A stretch of 57,359 bases of DNA from CAZMPJ01 sp964568455 (GCA_964568455.1 CAZMPJ010000011.1:1-57359); one strand, 5' to 3'; shown: positions 35,560-45,728, numbered from the stretch's first letter. The notes: generated from the sequence alone by a model not told the origin. Numbers and translations are program-made.

Positions 35560-36684
35560 ATGAGCTTAAGAATTAATGTTCCAAGATTAAATGTTAGGGC
35601 AAGAGTTGCATTAGGACACATGGTTCGTTTTGGCGCAGTCGGGCTTACTGCTTTTGGTTTAGCTTCTTGCGCTAAAAACGCAAAAGTGCAAGAAATGGAT
35701 AACGGCAACATAGCGTGGAAAGCCTCACAAACTCCAACAGATTTTAACCACATGGCCCAAATGGCTATTGCTGATTTTTGGTCAAGCGCTTCAATTACTC
35801 TGGCTGAAAAACCTTATCAAGAATTTGAAGGCTTTGTCGTAACTCAATTAGAACAAAGCAACACTAACGCTAGCATGAAACAAGTCTCATTTGAGCTTCC
35901 CAAAGATACTATTGACCTAAAATTAAAAGAATTGCTTAAAGTCGGCGGCCCTGATCCAAAAGCAAACACAGATGCATTGGCTAAAGCTAAAAAAGAGTTG
36001 AAAACATCTAAAGCAAAAGTTAAGGAATTAGAAGGGAAACTTTCGCAAGCTAGTGCTAAACAAAAAGTAGATCCTAAGGCAGTAACAGACTTAAGAACCC
36101 AGCTTAAAGAAGAACAAGCTGCAGTTAAAAGAGCCAAGGCTGCTAAAGAAAAAGCAACAAAAGCCGCTGAACAAAAGCAAGCTGCTTTAACTAAGCTTCA
36201 AGCAGAGCTGGAACAAGCAAGATTAAAAGGCCAAGAAGTAGATTCTTTGCGTCAGGGACAAAAAATAGCAAGAAACATTGATATTATTGATGCAAGAGCC
36301 AGTATAGCTTCTTTGTCTGATGTAATTTTTACAATTGTTGACGCAGAAAACAAGGAAATCGGCAGAGTAACTGTTGATGAAAAGAAATCAGATTTAGACC
36401 AACGCATATTTGCACTTACTATTATATTAGACAAAGATGCTACAGTCGGAACTGCTTTTTTAAGAGCCGCTTACCCTATCGTGGTAGAAGAAGAGGCAGA
36501 CACTACGCTTGAACTTCTCCAAGCTTTACGGCTTGAGGTGTTGGAAGCAAGGCAAGTAGCAGCAAAAGCAAGATCCACAAGAAAAACATTGAAGACTAAG
36601 ACAGAAACACCAAGGTTACCAAAATGCAGAACTTTCCCAGTTTATTTGCAAAAAGCAAAAAAAGCTGCTGGGGAATGTAAATAA
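35560..36684 (+). CDS. Lipoprotein with coiled-coil domain
   Basis: The 374-residue protein has a long basic, acid-free N-region, then the hydrophobic core GAVGLTAFG and a lipobox LASC (Cys37). It is probably a lipoprotein anchored to a membrane. Residues about 135-235 form a Lys/Ala/Glu-rich coiled coil (KAKKELKTSKAKVKELEGKL). A beta-rich domain follows (IFTIVDAENKEIGRVTVDE), then a basic tail with two Cys. The start has a good AAAGGAG site. It is the first gene of the kinase/PP2C operon. The function is unknown; it could be an envelope anchor for the complex. Confidence 0.72.
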   Translation: MSLRINVPRLNVRARVALGHMVRFGAVGLTAFGLASCAKNAKVQEMDNGNIAWKASQTPTDFNHMAQMAIADFWSSASITLAEKPYQEFEGFVVTQLEQSNTNASMKQVSFELPKDTIDLKLKELLKVGGPDPKANTDALAKAKKELKTSKAKVKELEGKLSQASAKQKVDPKAVTDLRTQLKEEQAAVKRAKAAKEKATKAAEQKQAALTKLQAELEQARLKGQEVDSLRQGQKIARNIDIIDARASIASLSDVIFTIVDAENKEIGRVTVDEKKSDLDQRIFALTIILDKDATVGTAFLRAAYPIVVEEEADTTLELLQALRLEVLEARQVAAKARSTRKTLKTKTETPRLPKCRTFPVYLQKAKKAAGECK

Positions 36685-36696
36685 GGAGAAAAAAAC

Positions 36697-39117
36697 ATGA
36701 CTATTAGTGGAATAAGTGCTGCGGGCAAGCAAAGAATAATCGACTGTTTAATTGTTGACGATCTTGCTGGTTACATGAATAAATCAAATAACTATATTGC
36801 TGGCTATGCTCTAACTTGGGCTACTCATGCATTAGCAGGCTCTGGCACTGGTTTATCTAAAGCCACTGAAGATAAAATTGGCAAACCCGGGGCTGATGTT
36901 ATTGCTATTGAAGACGCTTTAATAGGAAAACTATCCATCAACGCAAAAGAAAAATATGAAGAATATCGCGATAACTATCTTATAAACGTAAAAAGCACAG
37001 AAGATCTTAAAGAGGCTATTGCAATAGTTAATAATGATAATAGTCTTTCTTCGCAAGAAAAAACTATTATTGCCGATTGTTTAATTATTGATGATTTAGC
37101 TGGTTATGCTGATCAAGGTGGCAGTTTTATTCCAGGATATGCTCTAACTTGGGCCATAAATGCATTAAATGCATCCGGCATTGGTTTGTCTAAAGAAACT
37201 GAAGACAGCATCGGTACTCCTGGAGCTGATGTTATTGCTATTGAAGAAGAATTACTTAATGGTTTAACCGCTCAAGAAAAAGAGGCTTACGAAAAATTAA
37301 GAGATACTTTAGATCGACCTAATGATCAAATTGATTTAATGGATGCATTGTGTAGGCTTGATTCTGAAATCGGCTTCTGCCCGTCCATCACTACAGTTAA
37401 CCCTAATGAAATCCCGGCAAATACGTCAATAAACGTACAAATTACCGGAGCAAATCTTCCTATTGATGGAAATATTGAAATAACTGATGAATACGGCTCA
37501 TACGTTCCTACCAACGCAGCAATATCTGTTCCTGGCTCTGCTACTGAAACAGAAATAATTGCCACCGTATTTGTACCTGCGGCAGGAGCTTACTTAATTA
37601 AAGTATCTGACGAAACCGGCCGATTGTCTGCAACAACTCCAATTACCGTTGTCACAGCCGAAGAGTCAAAGCCCACCCTTTCCATCATTCCAAGAGCTTT
37701 TCGTCCAGGCGAAGCAAAAAATGTTTCTGGAAACGGAGCTAATATTGAAGGGCTAAGTGACACTGATCCTATGGTTCTTGATATTGTTGATGCTGATGAC
37801 AACTCTGTTTTAAGCGGTGGAGAAATCAGTTTAACTACTGGCACTGGTCAGGATAAACAAGTAAGGGTCAATAAAGATGATGGTTTAATTATTGTTGGAA
37901 ACTTGTCAGGCACAGATAAAAATAAAGCAGTCCGTATTAAAGTGGCCAAAGATACTGTTCCAGAACAATATACTTTAGTTTTAAAACAAAAGGGTGTTGA
38001 ATTAGTAAGACAAACAATTACAGTAGAAGGAACAACAACGGCAGCAAAAAAATCAAAAGTAAACGGCTACGACACTTTCCGCAGCTGGATGCAGAAATAT
38101 ATGCGGCCGCAAGCACGCGCACGTATTAGTCTTCAAACTCCGCTTCACAACAGCAACCCTCTACACCAAAGCGTGGTTGAAGAACAACTAAGCAATGTTT
38201 TTGCCTATGATGTTGGCCTTACATTAAACCCACGTTATCAATTTGGCAGTGATACAGCCAATATCGCAATTGGCGGCACAGCCGGGTTTGCCGAAAGAAC
38301 CACTGGTGGAGAAGAAACAGCCGGGCTTCAAGTAGACGGCTCTATTGTCGGAGCATATGCTTCTGCTCGAGCTAATTATGTTTATCAACATCATAATCTT
38401 GATACCCCCAGCATAAGCCGAGTAGAAAACGAATCTCATGCAATTGAAACAGAAGTTACCGCCGGATATAAAGGCAAGTCTTTTGCCGCTCTTGGCATTT
38501 ACCGCAACAGCAAACGCTGGTTTGACCTTGAACACGCTGTTTTTGGCATGAATGATATTGGCCAGGAAACAACCCATGAAATAGGTGCAGAACTTAGCTT
38601 CCGCAATAGAAGCGTAAACACCAGGCTCGAAGGCGGTTACCGATTTGGAAAAATTGATATTTTCGATATTATTGACGGCCCTGTTTCCAAAAAAACCGAC
38701 GGCTGGTATTTAGAAGGCGGATTCCAACATGTTGGCTGGTGGACGAATCCATATGTCAAAGCCGCATACTTAAGCCAAAACCATCGCGGCAACCAAAGAC
38801 AACAAGAACTTGACATAGCCGCAGGCCTTAATGTGGGTAGTTTCTGGATCGCAGACAAAAACTTTCTTTCTGTTATGTACAGCTTAAAAGAAAATAATCC
38901 TTACCTTCCTCTTAGACAGCATGCTGTAGGCCTTGAATGGTACATGCAAAATGTCTTAAAACTTGGCGCCCAATACTCGCAGTATGAAGTGGGAATGCCA
39001 GGCAACAGAAACCAAGACGCTCAAGCTTTTTCTGGCTATCTTGATCTTGGTCCGGGAATTGAATATTTATTACAAGGAGCAAAAGAACAGGAGGACCCGT
39101 TGAGATGGCAGCAATAA
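36697..39117 (+). CDS. Duplicated-repeat protein with TIG-like and barrel-like domains
   Basis: The 806-residue protein starts with two copies of an 85-residue unit (about 10-95 and 118-205), sharing IIDCLIVDDLAGY, GYALTWA, GLSK-TED and GADVIAIE. A TIG/IPT-like Ig domain (about 225-330, CPSITTVNPNEIP) and a second beta domain follow. The last third is an aromatic-rich beta sequence like an outer-membrane barrel (YDVGLTLNPRYQFGSDT, THEIGAELSFRNRSV). No signal peptide is visible, as for the TPR-barrel protein. The end overlaps the kinase start by 13 bases. The repeat family is not recognised. Confidence 0.65.
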   Translation: MTISGISAAGKQRIIDCLIVDDLAGYMNKSNNYIAGYALTWATHALAGSGTGLSKATEDKIGKPGADVIAIEDALIGKLSINAKEKYEEYRDNYLINVKSTEDLKEAIAIVNNDNSLSSQEKTIIADCLIIDDLAGYADQGGSFIPGYALTWAINALNASGIGLSKETEDSIGTPGADVIAIEEELLNGLTAQEKEAYEKLRDTLDRPNDQIDLMDALCRLDSEIGFCPSITTVNPNEIPANTSINVQITGANLPIDGNIEITDEYGSYVPTNAAISVPGSATETEIIATVFVPAAGAYLIKVSDETGRLSATTPITVVTAEESKPTLSIIPRAFRPGEAKNVSGNGANIEGLSDTDPMVLDIVDADDNSVLSGGEISLTTGTGQDKQVRVNKDDGLIIVGNLSGTDKNKAVRIKVAKDTVPEQYTLVLKQKGVELVRQTITVEGTTTAAKKSKVNGYDTFRSWMQKYMRPQARARISLQTPLHNSNPLHQSVVEEQLSNVFAYDVGLTLNPRYQFGSDTANIAIGGTAGFAERTTGGEETAGLQVDGSIVGAYASARANYVYQHHNLDTPSISRVENESHAIETEVTAGYKGKSFAALGIYRNSKRWFDLEHAVFGMNDIGQETTHEIGAELSFRNRSVNTRLEGGYRFGKIDIFDIIDGPVSKKTDGWYLEGGFQHVGWWTNPYVKAAYLSQNHRGNQRQQELDIAAGLNVGSFWIADKNFLSVMYSLKENNPYLPLRQHAVGLEWYMQNVLKLGAQYSQYEVGMPGNRNQDAQAFSGYLDLGPGIEYLLQGAKEQEDPLRWQQ

Positions 39118-41522
39118 GACTCTCTAGAAGAGCAAACGTCCAAAAATGGACATTTCAAACCGCATGGCAAGGAAGAACTCGTTACAATAAAAGCCGCGGT
39201 ATTAATCCAGCCCATCTTGGACCGCTAACCACTGGCCAACAAATCAAATTTTTGCCAGTCGGTCTATATTATAATGTAATAGATAAGGTTCAAGGGTTTA
39301 ATTTTATTGATACCTCACCAACTTTAGATTTTGCTGTTCAAGCAGCTGGCATTAACGCGCAACTAAGAACCCCCACTCCTACTAATATAATGTTAAGTAC
39401 TGGAGCGACTGCTGGATCTGGCAGCGCAGTTGTTGATGATTCAAATTTAGTTGGACCGGAAATTGCTCAAAACATTGAAAAAGTTAAAGACTTAACAACT
39501 GCCTATAAAAAAGAAGGTCTTACCCGGTTAATCCCTAACAAACTTCTTACTTCATTATCTGCAACTTTAGCTGGAACATTTCTTCCTGCTCCAATTGCGG
39601 TTTTAGCTGCCAGTCTTTCTCCCTCTGCAATTGTAGCAATTAGCTCGTTATTACCTTATGCTCCTTTTGTTTATGGCGGAGCAGCGCTGCTAACCATACT
39701 CATTACTGCGGCAACACAATATGGCCGAAATAAATCAACCATTAAGAAAATGACTGATTTAGTTAGGTCCAATACAAGCGTGCTTAAAGGTTTAACTACT
39801 AATGAAAAAGAATTAGTTGAATACTTGTGTTTTAATCAAACAACTATTAATACTAAAAAAGAAGACAAAGTTAACCCCGAACAAGTGGCAAAATTACGCG
39901 CTTTAATGAAAAAAGAAAATCGAATTGAACTTTTACTTAATCAACCCAATGCTATTGCTCTAGGTTTAGCAGCAGGATCTTTGATTGCCGCCTTTAGCCC
40001 CAGCTTATTCGCAATGCTTCCTCCTTTATTAGTAGTAACTGTTGCTCCAATTTTATTTACCTGGACAGCACCAGTAGCGATAGTCCTCCTTGGCGTAGCG
40101 CTGGGCCTTAGTGGAGTGAGAGGAAAAGGCTCAAGAATAAAAACAATAAAAAAAGAATTAGCTGAATTAAAGCCTGAAAAGTTGCCTTTAAAACAGCATG
40201 CTCCTGAAGTTTTAAATACTTTAACAAAAATTTTGGGTAAAGGTTGGGATAGGACTGCTATCGCAGAAACCACTCCGCCCCCTACTGTTACACCACCTGT
40301 CTCAACTGGAACAGAAACCGTTTTTACCACTACCAGCGGAAAAACATTTACTGTAATAGAGGGAGACGGCTGGCCCAAAAAAGGTCTTTCAGCTAAAGTT
40401 TATAAAGTCAAGGATGAACATGGCGTAGTTTATGCTATTAAACATTTTTCACCAAATGAAAAAGCTTTAGAATCCCTTGGCCAAAAAGAAAGAACTAGTA
40501 TTGTACGTGAGCTTCAGCAGCGCTTTCTTGATGAAATTAAGTATTTAGAAGAACTAAACATACAACGCGGTGGTCATCGCAATGTCATTGCTTACCATGG
40601 TACAGGTGATTTTGAAGGCGCACCTTTTGCTGTAATTGAGTTTATTCCTCATTCACTAAAAGATCTTATGGAACAAAATAAATTCAATGTTAGTGCAGCA
40701 GTAAAATTAGTAATGCAAATTGCTGCTGGCTTAAAATTTATGTACGACAACGGTGGCTTTATTCACAGAGATTTAAAACCTGAAAACGTTCTGCTGAAAC
40801 AAGCTGACGATAGCACAGTAGCTATTGTGGCTGATATGGGCACTGGTAAACCAACTAATATTGACGATACCATTGCTCAACACCGCGAAGCTAGCACCAC
40901 TATTGGCAGGCTTGTTGGCACACCACGTTATTGGGCTCCAGAAAGTATTTTAGCTGGTGGCTCAAAAAGCATTAATTCGCCTTCAGTTGATATTTTTGCC
41001 TTAGGCCTTATTTTATATCACTTGGCTAGCATTGCTACCGGACAAGAAGAGTATTATTTTCCTGGCATTCCAAACCCAGGAAAAAGCATAAAAAATTGGA
41101 AAGAGGCCATTGCAAAATTATTAAAAGATCGCTTATATGCAGGTGTTATTCACCCTAAATTATTTGCCATCATAGAGAAAATGACCCATATAAACCCTGA
41201 AGAAAGATACCAAGATTATGACGAGGTACTTACTGCTCTACAATCCCTTTTCAAACAAGAAGAAAAACCATCAGATCAAACCAGAGTGGTAAAACCTGAA
41301 CCACGCACAAACCCACTCCAAGGCACTGAATATGCTGATTTATTTGGCAATGATCTCATTAACGTCTTAACTGTTGTAGAAGAAATTGGTGATGGAAACA
41401 TTTATCCAGAAGCAGATCAATTAGACGCAGTTAGAACACAACTGCAAACAATATTTGCTCAAGAAGGTTTAAATTCAAGGGTCAAGGATGCTGTAGAGCT
41501 GGCCTTGGCAATGTTAGGTTAA
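39105..41522 (+). CDS. Membrane Hanks-type Ser/Thr protein kinase
   Basis: The 805-residue protein has an N-terminal acid-free basic segment of nearly 60 residues, then Gly/Ala-rich hydrophobic pairs at about 145-205 and 280-345. The kinase domain spans about 410-715. It keeps the VAIK-type lysine (K446 in YAIKHF), HRDLKPEN (554-561, Asp556), the metal Asp as DMG (D577, usually DFG) and GTPRYWAPES. The glycine loop (IEGDGWPKKGLSAKV) is unusual. After the kinase comes PSDQTRVV (Thr726), a likely phosphosite. AGGAGG inside the previous gene supports the start. It pairs with the PP2C gene 16 bases downstream. Confidence 0.93.
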   Translation: MAAIRLSRRANVQKWTFQTAWQGRTRYNKSRGINPAHLGPLTTGQQIKFLPVGLYYNVIDKVQGFNFIDTSPTLDFAVQAAGINAQLRTPTPTNIMLSTGATAGSGSAVVDDSNLVGPEIAQNIEKVKDLTTAYKKEGLTRLIPNKLLTSLSATLAGTFLPAPIAVLAASLSPSAIVAISSLLPYAPFVYGGAALLTILITAATQYGRNKSTIKKMTDLVRSNTSVLKGLTTNEKELVEYLCFNQTTINTKKEDKVNPEQVAKLRALMKKENRIELLLNQPNAIALGLAAGSLIAAFSPSLFAMLPPLLVVTVAPILFTWTAPVAIVLLGVALGLSGVRGKGSRIKTIKKELAELKPEKLPLKQHAPEVLNTLTKILGKGWDRTAIAETTPPPTVTPPVSTGTETVFTTTSGKTFTVIEGDGWPKKGLSAKVYKVKDEHGVVYAIKHFSPNEKALESLGQKERTSIVRELQQRFLDEIKYLEELNIQRGGHRNVIAYHGTGDFEGAPFAVIEFIPHSLKDLMEQNKFNVSAAVKLVMQIAAGLKFMYDNGGFIHRDLKPENVLLKQADDSTVAIVADMGTGKPTNIDDTIAQHREASTTIGRLVGTPRYWAPESILAGGSKSINSPSVDIFALGLILYHLASIATGQEEYYFPGIPNPGKSIKNWKEAIAKLLKDRLYAGVIHPKLFAIIEKMTHINPEERYQDYDEVLTALQSLFKQEEKPSDQTRVVKPEPRTNPLQGTEYADLFGNDLINVLTVVEEIGDGNIYPEADQLDAVRTQLQTIFAQEGLNSRVKDAVELALAMLG

Positions 41523-41537
41523 AACGGAGGAAATTAG

Positions 41538-43721
41538 ATGGCTGGAAAACTTATAAACTTAGTAAACAGAGTAAAAACCGGACCAAGAAGCCTTTGGCGT
41601 AAAAGTGTTCAACCGCTTCATCGTAATTCTTCTGTGCGTGTAGGTGTTACTCGAGCTTATTTAGGTATTGGCCCGCAAATCCCCGGTATGCAATGGGGTG
41701 GCGGTATAAGCATAAGTGTGGAAAGACAACAGCTCAATATATTAAAAGCTGCTATTTCAGATCCGGCCAAAGCTAAACCAGCTATTACACTTTTAAAAAG
41801 AATTAATGCTGGGAAAATAAGCTTCGAACATTTAGAAATAGTGGAGTTTAGAGCTTTAAAAGCTGATCTTGTTGCGCTAACTACACAAAAACATAATGGC
41901 GCATTAGCTACCATAGCCCAAAATGTTTTGGATCTAGAAGGCCCAAAATACGATGCTGCTATTGAACGATTGGCAACCGTAGCCCAAGAATCAAGTGTCG
42001 TCGAAGCGCCAGCTATTCCTGTTACCGAAGAAAGTTCAGTGTTGTCTGGTTTGCATGCGATTACTCAACCAGCTAACAATGTGGTCTTAATTGCTAACGG
42101 CCAGGAAGCCTTAATTGCTGACATGGAAAACATTGGCGGTATCTGCACTAAAGGCGGCCGAGAAGCAAATCAAGACGCTGTTGTTGTTCATACAAATCCA
42201 GAAACAGGGGTTGTTTCAATTGGTGTATTTGATGGCATGGGTGGACACGCTCTTGGTGAAAAAGCCTCTATGTTTGCTGCCCTAGAAACTCAACAAGTTT
42301 TTATTGGCAGTCAACCACTTGATCAGACTCTGACAAATTCACACGCTAAAATTCATCAAGCCAGACAAACAAGTAGAACCAATATGGGCTCAACCGGCAT
42401 TGTTGCTCAAATAGACGCAGATCAAGTAAGCATTAGTAGTGTTGGAGATTCAAGGGCTATTTTAGTAAAAGCTGATGGCAGCATTGTTATTGCGGCTCCG
42501 GATGACAACTATTTCATAGCGGCTTACCCTGCTTTTGGAAAAGTTGATCAAGCTGAAACATTAAATTTCCCTCTCTCTGATCAAGCACTGGTGGCTGGAT
42601 ACTGGCAGGCGGCAAAAAACTCAACCAGCTCAAATGCTACGCTCCTTACTACTCATCTGGGACAAGAATCAACAATTGCAGAAACAAAAGGTCAGCCAGT
42701 TGAACTTAAAATTAATAAAGCCCAATTAAATCTGGAAGAAGGCGACCTATTAATTTTATGCAGCGACGGCCTTACCGATTTCCTTGATTACGAAGAATTT
42801 AAAGCTGTTGTTGAACAAAACAAACATAAAAAACCAGAAGAAATAGCTCAAGCTCTTCATGATGCGGCCTTGGCTAACATGGCAGGTAAAACAGGCGACA
42901 ATATTACTATTGTGGCCCATAAACAGCCAGCTATGGCAGAGATTCTTGGGGAAGAAAGCGTGCTTTCTGGCGTGAAAATTATTGAACCAGAAGAAATGGG
43001 AGAATCAACAATAGCAGAGCTTGCAGAAATGGGAATTCCGGTTTCAGATATCGATGATTCCGCCCCTCCCATTCCTGTAGAAGAAAATGACGGTTCCGTT
43101 ATAGAAGCTGTGGAAGCTTCTGAAACAGGCACTATCGTTAACCTTGGAACTCTTGAAGAAGATGAAGAAGTCGGTGTGCCCGCTGAAATAATTTTTGAAG
43201 AAACAGTAGAAGAACCTACTTCTGGTCCAGCCACTCAACCAGAACAGGATCCAAGAGTCAGAGCAGCTGGTGAAATTGGCAGCGACACTGCATTAAGACA
43301 AGTAGAACAAATTGTTGCTCCTGTAATGGAACCACGCCCAGAACAAGGCGGCCATGAAGGAACTTTGGAGCTTGATGAGGATCCAACCACTATAGCCTCT
43401 GCAGCAGATATGGGCGATCCAACTGTTGCCGGCACACAAGGGTTAGGTGGGGAAGAAGAACCAACCGCACCAACCGGCCCGCTAGCAATTTTAATGCAGG
43501 ATATTGGGCTAAAAACAAATAGAGACGCAATACTCGATAGCTTAATAGAAATAGCGACTGACCCAACAATTGTCAGCACTGAAGCTGAAGTTTCCAACCT
43601 TTTAAAACAATTGGTAGTAATTGAAATATTCTTCGTTACTGACGAAGATTTAATCGGTCAAGTTGCTTTTAATAGATTAATTCTTTTAGATCAACTAAAA
43701 GCATTGAGAGGAGACGAATAA
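41538..43721 (+). CDS. PP2C-type phosphatase with long acidic tail
   Basis: The 727-residue protein has a basic first 60 residues without acidic residues, and a PP2C domain (about 200-470) with REANQDAVVV, GVFDGMGGH (D232), VGDSRAILV, LLILCSDGLTDFL and GDNITIVAHK, so the metal site is intact. From about 480 to 660 it is acidic, Pro/Glu-rich and probably disordered, with APVMEPRPEQGGHEG followed by EDPTTIAS (Thr617/618). A similar stretch occurs in the next protein. The C-terminal 70 residues are helical. The downstream gene starts right after its stop. It probably opposes the kinase at 39105. Confidence 0.92.
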   Translation: MAGKLINLVNRVKTGPRSLWRKSVQPLHRNSSVRVGVTRAYLGIGPQIPGMQWGGGISISVERQQLNILKAAISDPAKAKPAITLLKRINAGKISFEHLEIVEFRALKADLVALTTQKHNGALATIAQNVLDLEGPKYDAAIERLATVAQESSVVEAPAIPVTEESSVLSGLHAITQPANNVVLIANGQEALIADMENIGGICTKGGREANQDAVVVHTNPETGVVSIGVFDGMGGHALGEKASMFAALETQQVFIGSQPLDQTLTNSHAKIHQARQTSRTNMGSTGIVAQIDADQVSISSVGDSRAILVKADGSIVIAAPDDNYFIAAYPAFGKVDQAETLNFPLSDQALVAGYWQAAKNSTSSNATLLTTHLGQESTIAETKGQPVELKINKAQLNLEEGDLLILCSDGLTDFLDYEEFKAVVEQNKHKKPEEIAQALHDAALANMAGKTGDNITIVAHKQPAMAEILGEESVLSGVKIIEPEEMGESTIAELAEMGIPVSDIDDSAPPIPVEENDGSVIEAVEASETGTIVNLGTLEEDEEVGVPAEIIFEETVEEPTSGPATQPEQDPRVRAAGEIGSDTALRQVEQIVAPVMEPRPEQGGHEGTLELDEDPTTIASAADMGDPTVAGTQGLGGEEEPTAPTGPLAILMQDIGLKTNRDAILDSLIEIATDPTIVSTEAEVSNLLKQLVVIEIFFVTDEDLIGQVAFNRLILLDQLKALRGDE

Positions 43722-45728
43722 ATGCCACCAAGAGCATTAGCAATATCAGGAATAACGTTTAGGTCTTTTAGTACAGCAAGACCAACAGCAAAAAGAGGTG
43801 TCCAAGGTCAATTAAGTGCCCTATCAAGACTTAAAGATCAACCAAACATGGCACGAGCCAGTCAAACAATTTTAACTCGAATCGCCCAAGGTGAAATTAT
43901 TTTTCCCGTTTCCTTGTTAGAACAAGCTCATAATACTTTATCCCCATTAACAAACCATGATGTTGTGGGAGATGCTGCTTATGCAGCTTTTACAACTTTA
44001 ACAACAGAGATTTTAATTCAGGCCAGAGATCACGCAACTCTTCTTGATTTGGCTAAAACAATTTTAACTGAAATCCCTCAAAGTTTACGCAAAGTGGCCC
44101 TAGAACATCTTGACGAAGCAGCCGACGCTATTCAAGCTTTAACAGCAGTAGACGCCTTAAAAGACTTAGCCACCCCTGCCCTGGAAATTTTGAGACCAAC
44201 TCCAGCAGCACCGGTAGTTGCTCCACCTGTAACCGCACAACAAGACCCCAGCGACAGTACTGTCACAAGAATACTTGCACCTGTTCTTCAAGGAACACAA
44301 GCTACCGACCCTCAACAAGGTGGCACAGAAGCTCTTTTTGATCCTGCCGAAGGCGATCAAACACAAATAGCTAATGTTCCAGATGTTTCGCCTACCCCAC
44401 CAGTTCAAGACATGTCGCAATTAGTACTTCAAGACCTAATGATTGCTATTGCTCAAGATAAGCCTGGCGCAATGGATAATGCAGTTGAGCGCTGGCACAG
44501 CGAAGAAGAAGCTGACAGATTAACTATGGATAAACTTTATATTGGTTTAGCCAATGATAAGGCAGAAGTTATTATTGGGGTTATAAAATTTATTGCCCAT
44601 CTTACACCTTTTAATGATATAGGCCCAAGCAAATTAGAACAATTAATGAGTTTATATTTAAACCCAGAGACTCCAACTAAAGCCGAACAACATATTATTG
44701 AATTTATGGCAACCGCACTTAATATAGACCAAAGCACCCTTACTATTATAGAAGGCTTAAAAAAAGGTAAAATTACTCTATCATTAATCACTCAAAATTT
44801 AAGCTGCACAAATCAATTAAAAACACAACTTGCTGCAGTACAAGCAGATTTAGAAACAGCTCAAAGCCAGGCCGCTAATCTATCCAAACAGTTAGCTGAA
44901 GCTAAGGCTAATAGTTTTGAAACCATAATGGCAAAATATCAACAAGAAATCAGGGCTCTTCGCCAAAAAAATCAACAACATTTACAACAATTATCAACAT
45001 TCGGGGAACAAGAATCCCGCTTAACAAGTGAAATTGAAGAAGCCAATATATTAATTGACGAAAGCCAAATAGACAGCCTTAGCACGGCTCAAGCAAGGCT
45101 TGATGATCGAATTGCCCAAAAACAAACAGCTCTCGACTTAGAAAAAGAAGCAAGAATACAAGGGCTAGAAGATGAATACGAGCCTATTCTAGGAAAAATG
45201 CAAGAAAGACTTGATAAGGAACAATTAGACATCCAGCACTTAACAGCTGAAATCAGCTCGCTTGAGCAAGCAAAAGAAAGACAAACCCTGTCTTTTAGTG
45301 ATGGACAAAGATTACTAACCAGCAAAGCATTGTTACCTCTTGTAAAAACAAGAATTGGCTTGCTTAAAAAAGAAATTGAGGCAAAAAAAGCAGAGCTAGA
45401 GCAAAAAATCCAAGAATTAGAACAGCATTTTTCTGAAAGCAAAAACCAACAACTTGACCTTTTATACAAAGAAAGATCTGTTCTGGTTGATAGTATCGCT
45501 CGAGTTAGAGTTTATCTTGGCAAACTTCAAGCCAAATTAAAAACAGCTCAAAATCAAATAAGAGAAATTCGCGCTACTTTTAAAGAATTAGAAGAAAGGC
45601 GAATACAATTAATTACTGCTATTAGAGAAGAAGACGAAAGAAGAAGTCAAACTTCTATGGACCAAAGTCAGGAATTACTTGCATTAACAGATGAAGTAGA
45701 CGGAATCACTATTGGTGAGTTGCCTTAA
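43722..45728 (+). CDS. Coiled-coil protein of the kinase/PP2C unit
   Basis: The 668-residue protein begins with an Arg/Ser/Thr-rich stretch that has no Asp or Glu in the first 37 residues (FRSFSTARPTAKRG). A helical domain (about 40-150) is followed by a linker with ILAPVLQGTQATDPQQGG and GDQTQIAN (Thr214), matching the tail of the phosphatase. A second helical domain (about 235-355) follows, and then about 300 residues of coiled coil with heptad Leu/Glu/Gln spacing. No membrane segment or signal peptide is present. It may be a structural substrate of the kinase; this is inferred from the shared phosphosite-like motif. Confidence 0.75.
   Translation: MPPRALAISGITFRSFSTARPTAKRGVQGQLSALSRLKDQPNMARASQTILTRIAQGEIIFPVSLLEQAHNTLSPLTNHDVVGDAAYAAFTTLTTEILIQARDHATLLDLAKTILTEIPQSLRKVALEHLDEAADAIQALTAVDALKDLATPALEILRPTPAAPVVAPPVTAQQDPSDSTVTRILAPVLQGTQATDPQQGGTEALFDPAEGDQTQIANVPDVSPTPPVQDMSQLVLQDLMIAIAQDKPGAMDNAVERWHSEEEADRLTMDKLYIGLANDKAEVIIGVIKFIAHLTPFNDIGPSKLEQLMSLYLNPETPTKAEQHIIEFMATALNIDQSTLTIIEGLKKGKITLSLITQNLSCTNQLKTQLAAVQADLETAQSQAANLSKQLAEAKANSFETIMAKYQQEIRALRQKNQQHLQQLSTFGEQESRLTSEIEEANILIDESQIDSLSTAQARLDDRIAQKQTALDLEKEARIQGLEDEYEPILGKMQERLDKEQLDIQHLTAEISSLEQAKERQTLSFSDGQRLLTSKALLPLVKTRIGLLKKEIEAKKAELEQKIQELEQHFSESKNQQLDLLYKERSVLVDSIARVRVYLGKLQAKLKTAQNQIREIRATFKELEERRIQLITAIREEDERRSQTSMDQSQELLALTDEVDGITIGELP

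Noticed and set aside
43044..43597. Minus-strand open frames within the phosphatase tail
   Set aside because: Low-complexity Ser/Pro-rich reverse frames of an acidic coding region with no supporting signals.
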